A DNA stretch of 9,510 nt from JBGQDM01 sp041495845 (lineage in GTDB: Bacteria; Acidobacteriota; Terriglobia; Terriglobales; Acidobacteriaceae), in contig JBGQDM010000116.1 of the NCBI GenBank assembly GCA_041495845.1, positions 1 to 9,510 on the forward strand, read 5' to 3'. A model generated the notes under the pieces. That model did not search any database, was not told the origin of the DNA, and saw only the letters and a list, made by a program, of their open reading frames with translations. This document shows positions 1 through 4,824 of this stretch, piece after piece. A program made the translations under genes and the position numbers. Position 1 is the stretch's first letter. The number at the start of each line of letters is the position of its first letter.

Positions 1-1377
1 GACGATTTCGTACCAACGCACGCCCGAGACACCCGGACGCGCCTCCACCGACTGGTTGGTGACCAGCGACTCGAAGAAGCCGAAGTTGCGATAGGCCAGC
101 CGGAAGGTCGGCCGTTGCCGGATCGACAGGGTGTCGAGGAAACGACCGCCGTCGGTAATTCCCGGCTCCGGCAGGCAGTCACGACCGTCCGGCGCGGTAC
201 CGGCGACCACGCCGCAGGGGAAAACGGAGTCGAACGGCGCTACCGGGAATGACCCGCGGAAGGTAAGCGAGGCGAACGGCGTGGCCTTCCACAGGACGAA
301 GAGATCCCAGATATTGAGCGCGTCGTTGGGCGCGCCATAGACAAACCCGTCATCCTGAGTTCCAACCAGCGGGATGGGCGCAAACCTCGAAGGCAGGCGC
401 GGACCATCAATGTCAGCAGGCAGCAATCCGTCGCCGATGAGGTTGACGGGTACCACGGCTGAGTCAATGAAAAACTTGACCGAGCGCGCGGTTGGATCAC
501 CCGTGATCATCTTGCTCTTCTCCAAGGCGTAAGCGCTGATGCCGTATTCCACCGTGGGGCCAAAGTCGCGTGAGGTCAGGACGTAGGAGTCGCGCCACAC
601 GCTGTACTTGGGGTAGTCAGGGAAGAAGAATACCCCGCCCGGCTCCGTCGTGGGAAAGGCATAGCGGAAGTAGGCGCCGGTGGGATCACCGGTGGCTGAG
701 ATCGCGACACAGTTGTAAAACGGCAGCGTCGGGTCGCCGAGCCCGCGGGTGGTGAACTGCGAAAGCAGCCAGCGATCGGCGAAGCGATCGTAGAGAACGA
801 CCGGATCACCCGAAGGGTCGGTGCAATCATCCACCGCAAAGCCCTGCCACAAGGCGCCGATATCAAACGGCCCCAGCAGCATGGTGCCCTGCTTGTCGTA
901 TACGCCGACGGTCAAGTTGACCATTTCAACGATGTGGTTGGGGCCGACCGCGGCATTCGGATCGGGGGGATTCACGCGGCCACCGAAAATGTTGAAGTTG
1001 TCCTGGTTGGAAAGTCCTTCGAACGTAACCAGCGGCGCAGGGATGGTTGGCGCCGCGCCGCGCAGTTGCGCCGAGGCGGGGGTTCTTTGCAGGGCACCAT
1101 CGCGGGAGTAACCCTTGTCTCGCACCACCGGCCCGCGCTCCGCACGGATTTCAAACTCTGGCGCGGCGACGCCCGTGGATGAGAAGCGTGGCAGCATGGC
1201 CGGCGCTAACGAGCGCAGGGGCAGCGAAAGGTCGGAGGCAACGGCAGCCGAAAATTTCGGGTGCGAGATGCCCTTCGCAGGGACGTTTTGCGCCGTAGCC
1301 GCAGCCACAGCGAAGAGAAGAACCGCGACCACCCCAAGCACAAGCGGCCCGGGTTTCGTGTCAAGCGATAGACTCAT
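1..1377 (-). CDS. Large secreted protein, N-terminal part (3' end outside window)
   Basis: About 459 codons are open from the ATG at 1377 to the left edge, with no stop, so the C-terminus is missing. The start is supported by AAGGAG at 1392-1387, nine bases upstream. The protein opens with a signal peptide (hydrophobic core about residues 11-27, likely cleaved near ATA-Q, residue 29-30), so it should be exported. A low-complexity Ala/Pro-rich stretch follows (about 31-115), then a regular beta-rich domain. Recognisable signatures are PPDPNAAVGPNHIVEMVN (about 137-154), YDRFADRWLLSQF (about 196-208) and DYPKYSVWRDSYVLT (about 253-267). I have seen this architecture in uncharacterised secreted proteins of Acidobacteriota and other diderms, where extra adhesin-like or Ig-like domains often follow. 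The repeated aromatic Asp-Arg-Trp-type blades suggest a beta-propeller, but that is inference. Several Cys residues (near 185, 223, 387, 400) could form disulfides. No enzymatic motif was found. The coding call is firm; the function is unknown. Confidence 0.88.
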   Translation of the reverse strand, partial: MSLSLDTKPGPLVLGVVAVLLFAVAAATAQNVPAKGISHPKFSAAVASDLSLPLRSLAPAMLPRFSSTGVAAPEFEIRAERGPVVRDKGYSRDGALQRTPASAQLRGAAPTIPAPLVTFEGLSNQDNFNIFGGRVNPPDPNAAVGPNHIVEMVNLTVGVYDKQGTMLLGPFDIGALWQGFAVDDCTDPSGDPVVLYDRFADRWLLSQFTTRGLGDPTLPFYNCVAISATGDPTGAYFRYAFPTTEPGGVFFFPDYPKYSVWRDSYVLTSRDFGPTVEYGISAYALEKSKMITGDPTARSVKFFIDSAVVPVNLIGDGLLPADIDGPRLPSRFAPIPLVGTQDDGFVYGAPNDALNIWDLFVLWKATPFASLTFRGSFPVAPFDSVFPCGVVAGTAPDGRDCLPEPGITDGGRFLDTLSIRQRPTFRLAYRNFGFFESLVTNQSVEARPGVSGVRWYEIV

Positions 1378-1386
1378 GACAACTCA

Positions 1387-1392
1387 CTCCTT
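1387..1392 (-). promoter_or_regulatory. Ribosome binding site of the secreted-protein gene
   Basis: On the minus strand this reads AAGGAG, nine bases before the ATG at 1377. It fixes the start codon of the left-edge gene. Confidence 0.75.
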
Positions 1393-1433
1393 CACAGGTG
1401 GGATTGGACACTACAGGCCAGACAACGGAGCGA

Positions 1434-1462
1434 ATCCTAGGCCTGACGCTGGGTTGTGTCAA
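1434..1462 (-). promoter_or_regulatory. Sigma70-type promoter for the left-edge gene
   Basis: On the minus strand a perfect -35 box TTGACA (1462-1457) is followed by a 17-base spacer and a -10 box TAGGAT (1439-1434, 4 of 6 matches to TATAAT). Transcription would begin near 1427 and give a leader of roughly 50 bases before the AAGGAG/ATG. The match and spacing are good, but no experimental start site can be seen from sequence. Confidence 0.6.
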
Positions 1463-1524
1463 TGATGAGTTCTGTGAAAAACCGATTGTTAACCACATGG
1501 TACTGTGTGCAAAAATCTAGCCGG

Positions 1525-1574
1525 GGCGGGCGTTCTGGAGCACTGACGGCCTGACAGTGAGAACACCGCCCGCC
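1525..1574. repeat. Nested inverted repeat (possible operator or structured RNA)
   Basis: Three collinear paired segments form one long hairpin. GGCGGGCG (1525-1532) pairs with CGCCCGCC (1567-1574), TTCT (1533-1536) with AGAA (1560-1563), and CACTG (1541-1545) with CAGTG (1555-1559). That is 17 base pairs, interrupted by a four-base bulge (1537-1540) and a three-base bulge (1564-1566), around a nine-base loop. No T-run follows on either strand, so it is not an ordinary intrinsic terminator. It lies between divergent genes. An operator, a structured leader or a repeat element are all possible. Confidence 0.45.
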
Positions 1575-1706
1575 GCGATTCGTCACAACTGTTTCATCTG
1601 GCCCTGGGCCCTGGGTTGACTCCACCTCGCGCACTTCCGAGTGGCCCGACCGCTGTGCTAGAGTGCTCCATCCTTGGTGGGCTGAGGAATTCGTCACTTT
1701 CCAAGC

Positions 1707-1712
1707 AGGAGG
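1707..1712 (+). promoter_or_regulatory. Ribosome binding site that decides the CBS gene start
   Basis: AGGAGG abuts an in-frame ATG at 1713 directly, leaving no spacer, but lies nine bases before a second in-frame ATG at 1722. The second ATG is therefore the better start. Confidence 0.75.
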
Positions 1713-1721
1713 ATGGAAGCT

Positions 1722-2123
1722 ATGGCTCGCGTCTATGATCTGGTGAAGAATACTCGCGTCTTGACCACGGACGCCGAAAAGTACGTAGTGGAAGCGGCAC
1801 GCACCATGATGGAACGGAACATTGGCGCGCTGCCCGTGTTGCGCGACGGCAAGCTGGTGGGCATTGTTTCCGAGCGCGACATCATGAACCGGGTGGTGGC
1901 GTCCGGCCGCAATGCCGGCAGTACCCGTGTTTCTGAAATCATGACGGCCAACCCACGCACGGTGGGCCCCGATGAGCCGGTCGAGGATTGTCTTTTTTTG
2001 ATGCGTGAGCTGGGCTTCCGTCATCTACCCATTTGCGAGAACGGTGAAGTGAAGGGCTTGGTCTCGCTGCGTGATTTGCTGATGAATTACGCGGCTGAGC
2101 TTGAGCGCCGTCGCATTGCCTGA
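1722..2123 (+). CDS. Stand-alone two-CBS-domain (Bateman module) protein
   Basis: This 133-residue cytosolic protein is almost entirely a tandem CBS pair. CBS1 spans about residues 5-60 (core ALPVLRDGKLVGIVSERDIM) and CBS2 about 70-125 (core HLPICENGEVKGLVSLRDLL). The two SxRD motifs at 50-53 and 115-118 are where CBS domains typically contact adenine nucleotide phosphates, so the protein probably senses ATP/AMP or a similar ligand. There is no catalytic or DNA-binding partner domain, so it should act by binding another protein or as a dimeric sensor. I prefer the ATG at 1722 over 1713 because of RBS spacing. It ends 39 bases before the exported DinB-fold gene, with no terminator between them, so the two are probably one transcript. 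The length is normal for single-module CBS proteins. The family call is firm; the target is unknown. Confidence 0.93.
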   Translation: MARVYDLVKNTRVLTTDAEKYVVEAARTMMERNIGALPVLRDGKLVGIVSERDIMNRVVASGRNAGSTRVSEIMTANPRTVGPDEPVEDCLFLMRELGFRHLPICENGEVKGLVSLRDLLMNYAAELERRRIA

Positions 2124-2162
2124 GTTTCGGCTCGCAATCAACTTCGGAGGATATTCGAGATC

Positions 2163-2762
2163 ATGAAACGCATGGCAGGGTTGTTCGTAGCGGTTCTTCT
2201 TCTGGCGTGTTCCGCACCGGCGCAGAGCAAAGCGGAACGCGACCAGGCAGTGAAATACTTGAAAGACACACAAGCGGCTGTGCGCGCGGCCACCAAGGGC
2301 TTGACCCCGGCGCAGTGGAACTTCAAACCCGCACCCGACCGCTGGAGCGTGGCCGAGGTGGTCGAGCACATTGCCGCCGCCGAGGACTACCTCGACGGCC
2401 TGGTGACCGACAAGGTGATGACGGCTCCGGCCCGCACCGAAACTGAAGATGTGCAGGCGCTGGATGCCATGGTGAAGAGCAAGATTCCCGACCGGACCAA
2501 CAAAGTCCAGGCGCCGGAACCGCTCAAGCCCACCAACCGCTACGGCTCGCCCGAGGGGTCGCTGAAGCACTTCGCCGAAAGTCGCGCCAAGACGATCGAG
2601 ATGGCGAAGAAGACTCCCGGACTACGGGACCACGCCGTGGACAGCCCGCTGGGCAAGAAGCTTGACGGCTACGAATGGCTGCTGTTTGTTGCCGGCCACA
2701 GCGAACGCCACACCAAGCAGATCCTGGAAGTGAAGGCGGACCCGAACTTCCCGAAGGCTTGA
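2163..2762 (+). CDS. Exported DinB-fold (DinB/YfiT-like) protein
   Basis: The product has 199 residues. The N-terminus is a signal sequence with hydrophobic core at 7-15. LLAC (13-16) could be a lipobox, making this a lipoprotein, but cleavage after APA or AQ near residue 20-21 is equally plausible. The mature part fits the DinB four-helix bundle. It has the typical PxxWNFKPAPDRWSVAEVVEHI block (about 49-70), and three histidines, H69, H179 and H183 (GHSERH), sit where the DinB superfamily metal triad is expected. Cytosolic members include the bacillithiol and mycothiol transferases, but exported DinB-fold proteins are mostly uncharacterised, so no thiol substrate can be claimed. GGAGG (2146-2150) is 12 bases upstream of the ATG, a longish spacing. 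The gene lies 39 bases after the CBS gene and is followed by a strong terminator. The damage-inducible name does not imply SOS control; no LexA-like box was seen upstream. Confidence 0.9.
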   Translation: MKRMAGLFVAVLLLACSAPAQSKAERDQAVKYLKDTQAAVRAATKGLTPAQWNFKPAPDRWSVAEVVEHIAAAEDYLDGLVTDKVMTAPARTETEDVQALDAMVKSKIPDRTNKVQAPEPLKPTNRYGSPEGSLKHFAESRAKTIEMAKKTPGLRDHAVDSPLGKKLDGYEWLLFVAGHSERHTKQILEVKADPNFPKA

Positions 2763-2784
2763 TCACCGAAGTTGACGGCAAGTG

Positions 2785-2813
2785 AAAGGGGACGCGCGAG
2801 CGTCCCCTTTTTC
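2785..2813 (+). terminator. Intrinsic terminator after the DinB-fold gene
   Basis: An 11-bp perfect stem, AAAGGGGACGC (2785-2795) with GCGTCCCCTTT (2800-2810), is closed by a GCGA (GNRA-type) tetraloop. The plus-strand T-run (2808-2812, then C, then TTT) completes an intrinsic terminator 22 bases after the stop codon. It also lies just past the stop of the convergent DUF2911 gene. The U-tract on that strand is only three bases, so it may serve both genes but more weakly in that direction. Confidence 0.88.
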
Positions 2814-2833
2814 TTTCCGCTTTCCTTCCTGGG

Positions 2834-3901
2834 CTACTTGTTGATGTCCTGCTTTTCTTCCAGGCGTTTCAGCAGGGGCTGCAGGAAGTCTTTGATCTGG
2901 ACCGGTGCGAGTTCGATGGCCGCCTTCTCCTCGCGCAGGGCGTCGTCGAACTTGCCTTCGTGGCTGTAGAGCCGTGCCATGCCGGCATGCCGGAACCAGT
3001 AGTCCGGTTGCTGCCCGGCCAGCTTGCGGAAGATCTGGTACGGCTCTTCGGTTTCCTTAGGCCCTTGCAAGCCGCGCGCGTAGCCGTAGAGCTGGCGCGG
3101 ACTGGCGATCGCCAGCGCGTGCGCATGCGCCGCGTCGGCCTCGGCCTTCCGCCCCATGGCGGTCAGAATGCCCGACTTGGTTTCCAGATTGTCGAAACGT
3201 TCCTCGTTCTGCAGGGACTGATCCGAGTACTTGAGGGCTTCGTTCAGGTCCAGCTTGTTGGCCAGCAGATACCCCGCGGCATCGTCCCCGCCCATCCAGG
3301 AGTACTGCGCCAGGCCGCGCACTTGCTCGCGCAGGCTGGCGGCGGTGAGGTGCGGTACGTCCACGGACACGTGGAACGGCACGGCCAGCTTTTCCCAGCG
3401 TAACGTGACCACGGCGGCATCATCTTTCAGTTCGTCGAAGTCGTACGTGAGGGCGTTGTGCAGGTCAGTCGGCTGCGGCTTTACCGTCACCCGCAATGCG
3501 TCTTCGGCTTCGTCGTAGGTGAAGCTACCCCACGCGGCGTTGTTCTTCGAGAAGGCTACGGTCCAGGTGTCAGGGCCGGGAATCATATGCAAGCCGTAGG
3601 TTCCTTTGGCCAGCGGCTTGCCTTCGATACTCACGGGGTCGCTGAATTCGATGGTGGTGTTTTCATTGGCGCCGGCGCGCCAAACTTTGTCGTAGGGCAC
3701 AAGTTGTCCCCAAATCGTGCGTCCGTTGGCGAGCGGACGATGGTAGTTGATGGTGATGTCGGTAATGCCAATGCGCTGGCTGACCATGGCCCGCTGACTG
3801 GCGCGTGGCAGATTGATCACAAACGACTGCGCCGTCGCCAGCGCCGAAAGCAGCAGCAGCGCCGAAGTTAACAACAACATCCGTCGACAAATGTTGGACA
3901 C
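2834..3901 (-). CDS. Exported DUF2911 protein with C-terminal TPR repeats
   Basis: The product has 355 residues, starting at GTG (3901). AGGAGG at 3912-3907 is five bases upstream, while the first in-frame ATG (codon 8) is 26 bases from it, so GTG is preferred. A signal peptide covers about residues 1-25 (cleavage near ATAQ-S). DUF2911 occupies about 30-180, with its hallmark blocks INYHRPLANGRTIWG (51-65), VWRAGANENTT (73-83), GKPLAKGTYGLHMIPG (94-109) and GSFTYD (125-130). Residues about 205-345 are helical TPR-like repeats, for example GDDAAGYLLANKLDLNEALK and MARLYSHEGKFDDALREEK. DUF2911 has no established function; the TPR part suggests protein-protein contact in the periplasm. This domain order is, as I recall, common in Acidobacteriota and Bacteroidota. 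The gene is convergent to the DinB-fold gene and probably monocistronic. Family call firm; function unknown. Confidence 0.93.
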   Translation of the reverse strand: MSNICRRMLLLTSALLLLSALATAQSFVINLPRASQRAMVSQRIGITDITINYHRPLANGRTIWGQLVPYDKVWRAGANENTTIEFSDPVSIEGKPLAKGTYGLHMIPGPDTWTVAFSKNNAAWGSFTYDEAEDALRVTVKPQPTDLHNALTYDFDELKDDAAVVTLRWEKLAVPFHVSVDVPHLTAASLREQVRGLAQYSWMGGDDAAGYLLANKLDLNEALKYSDQSLQNEERFDNLETKSGILTAMGRKAEADAAHAHALAIASPRQLYGYARGLQGPKETEEPYQIFRKLAGQQPDYWFRHAGMARLYSHEGKFDDALREEKAAIELAPVQIKDFLQPLLKRLEEKQDINK

Positions 3902-3906
3902 AGGGT

Positions 3907-3912
3907 CCTCCT
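3907..3912 (-). promoter_or_regulatory. Ribosome binding site that decides the GTG start
   Basis: On the minus strand this reads AGGAGG, five bases before GTG at 3901. It supports the GTG over the downstream in-frame ATG. Confidence 0.7.
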
Positions 3913-3926
3913 CGCTGAGTTCATCG

Positions 3927-3940
3927 CGAACAGGAGTTCG
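3927..3940. promoter_or_regulatory. LexA-like palindrome upstream of the DUF2911 gene
   Basis: CGAAC-AGGA-GTTCG is a perfect 5+5 palindrome with a four-base spacer, located 26-39 bases upstream of the GTG start and 14 bases upstream of its RBS. It has the form CGAAC-N4-GTTCG of the Gram-positive LexA (DinR) box. One of the four preferred spacer positions is off. No SOS gene is nearby. Any exact 10-base pattern has about a 1% chance in a window this size, so this is only suggestive. Confidence 0.25.
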
Positions 3941-4225
3941 ACGTTTCGGAGGCGTGGCGGTGAGCGTGGCGAAACAAATTACGCGCGCGAGAGCGGCTGC
4001 GGACCGTAGTTCGGATCAGGCCATCGCTTCAGCGATGGCGAATGTGAGTGCTTATCAGCGCCCCTTCAGGGGCTGAGGTTTAGGTTTTGACTTTTTCCGC
4101 AAGCTCGACTGCGCCATCTCGGCAGGTCGCGGCAATCGTTTGTATCAGGGCGCCCGGCTGCGTCGTGCTGGCGTTTCGGTGCGTAGCTGGAGAACCCCAC
4201 CGCCTGTGTTAAATTTGAACTGCGT
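3941..4225. other. Gene-free stretch between the DUF2911 gene and tRNA-Lys
   Basis: No ORF here has protein-like composition or an RBS. It contains a pair of TTCA-loop palindromes (4020-4076). A T-rich tract follows (4078-4096). A weak -10-like TTAAAT at 4209-4214 would place a start near 4221, just before the tRNA, but no good -35 lies 16-18 bases upstream of it. On the minus strand TAATTT near 3980 is a possible -10 for the DUF2911 gene without a clear -35. Confidence 0.5.
4015..4076. repeat. Tandem pair of palindromes with TTCA loops (REP-like)
   Basis: Palindrome 1 is GCCATCGC (4020-4027), TTCA loop, GCGATGGC (4032-4039). Palindrome 2 is TCAG (4055-4058) and CCCC (4061-4064) around a TTCA loop, pairing with GGGG (4069-4072) and CTGA (4073-4076), with a two-base CG bulge on the left arm. 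Both are introduced by ATCAG (4015-4019 and 4054-4058), 39 bases apart. The shared lead-in and loop suggest two related units of an intergenic repeat family rather than two unrelated hairpins. Neither is placed to terminate an annotated gene. Confidence 0.5.
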
Positions 4226-4301
4226 GGGCGCGTAGCTCAGTTGGTAGAGCAATGCCCTTTTAAGGCATGGGTCGCAGGTTCGAATCCTGCCGCGCTCACC
4301 A
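4226..4301 (+). tRNA. tRNA-Lys (anticodon TTT), CCA encoded
   Basis: This is a complete 76-base cloverleaf. The acceptor GGGCGCG (4226-4232) pairs with CGCGCTC (4291-4297), with one G-U pair. U8-A9 is followed by the D-arm GCTC/GAGC with an AGTTGGTA loop. The anticodon stem ATGCC/GGCAT (4252-4256, 4264-4268) encloses the loop CTTTTAA, whose positions 34-36 are TTT (4259-4261), reading lysine AAA/AAG. The T-arm GCAGG/CCTGC carries the loop TTCGAAT. The discriminator base is A (4298) and CCA (4299-4301) is encoded. It stands alone, with no second tRNA within the window and no obvious terminator directly after it. Confidence 0.97.
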
Positions 4302-4824
4302 CCACCTCATTCCTGCCACTTCCCGAAAATCAGCGGCCAGACCCAAATTGCTTGCTACTGACGGTGTGCAAGATTCTGCATCCTTGCCGGTGCTGACGTC
4401 AGGGCGGGTATTGTGCTCTACGACGAAGGGGAGGACCGTTGGGTAGTTCAGCGGTCCGAGCTTACGCACGCAGGACATGAGAGGCTCAAAGCCTCAAAGG
4501 TGAAGCCGCTGGTTCGAATCAATCGGGTGGAAGTGGAGCACATCACACCCGAGGCGATCACGAAGATCATCTCCGAGAGCATTGAGGTGCAAAGGTAAAG
4601 AAGGGCCCACCCATTCCCCGCACCGAATCAGAATTGGTATGCCTGGCTGCGAGTTGATGTTCCGGCACCAGGCCCGGGCGCTGCCTTCTACTCGCCGCTT
4701 CACCCCAACCCCGCGACTGCCGCGCGACAAATCGGTGATAATATCCCGGCGTCTCAAATCGTGAAATGACTGGACTCCACTCACGGGCAGCGACGGCCCG
4801 CTCGCCGCGTCGGCTCCATCTCTC
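4302..4824. other. Mostly gene-free stretch between tRNA-Lys and the DedA/ATP-grasp gene
   Basis: Apart from the doubtful ORF at 4413-4598, no gene is supported. A 10-bp perfect palindrome CTGACGTCAG lies at 4393-4402, and a small inverted repeat GCAAG/CTTGC at 4368-4387 has no T-run. The best promoter candidate for the downstream operon is an extended -10-like TGATAATAT at 4736-4744. Its -35 is poor (GCGACT at 4713-4718, 18-base spacer). The last 60 bases before 4825 are GC-rich and lack an SD. Confidence 0.45.
4413..4598 (+). CDS. Doubtful small ORF downstream of tRNA-Lys
   Basis: Sixty-one codons run from a GTG at 4413 to TAA at 4596-4598; the frame is open upstream to 4362. The only SD-like sequence is a weak AGGG eight bases before the GTG. 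The peptide is charged and not low-complexity. Its second half (KPLVRINRVEVEHITPEAITKI) looks protein-like, with alternating hydrophobic residues then a helix, and codons favour G/C at position three. I do not recognise a family. It may be a small real gene, the tail of a decayed gene, or chance. Short pieces of it resemble tRNA D- and T-arms (4444-4462, 4511-4520), which weakens the coding case. Confidence 0.3.
   Translation: MLYDEGEDRWVVQRSELTHAGHERLKASKVKPLVRINRVEVEHITPEAITKIISESIEVQR

Larger units (their letters stand above)
1378..1712. other. Divergent intergenic region
   Basis: This 335-base stretch separates the leftward secreted-protein gene from the rightward CBS gene. It holds the leftward promoter and RBS, an A/T-rich island around 1480-1520, a long nested inverted repeat (1525-1574), and the RBS of the CBS gene. 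I could not find a convincing sigma70 promoter for the CBS gene. TTGACT at 1616-1621 lacks a -10 at usual spacing, and the -10-like TAGAGT at 1659-1664 lacks a -35. No small coding ORF looks real here. Confidence 0.6.

Noticed and set aside
1600..1615. GGCCCTG tandem repeat
   Set aside because: Only two 7-base units in GC-rich intergenic DNA; too short to interpret.
1641..1658. Possible sigma54 promoter (TGGCCC...TGTGC) before the CBS gene
   Set aside because: The GG and GC dinucleotides are two bases too far apart for sigma54.
1437..2024. A 195-codon minus-strand frame overlapping the CBS gene
   Set aside because: The CBS motifs and RBS on the plus strand explain the region. The minus frame has no SD or recognisable motif.
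4444..4520. Second functional tRNA downstream of tRNA-Lys
   Set aside because: A D-arm-like and a T-arm-like piece are present, but there is no anticodon stem, the acceptor halves do not pair, and the spacing exceeds even long-variable-arm tRNAs.
4226..4824. Integrated element at tRNA-Lys
   Set aside because: No integrase or other mobile gene, and the only repeat of tRNA sequence is ten bases from the T-loop rather than the tRNA 3' end.
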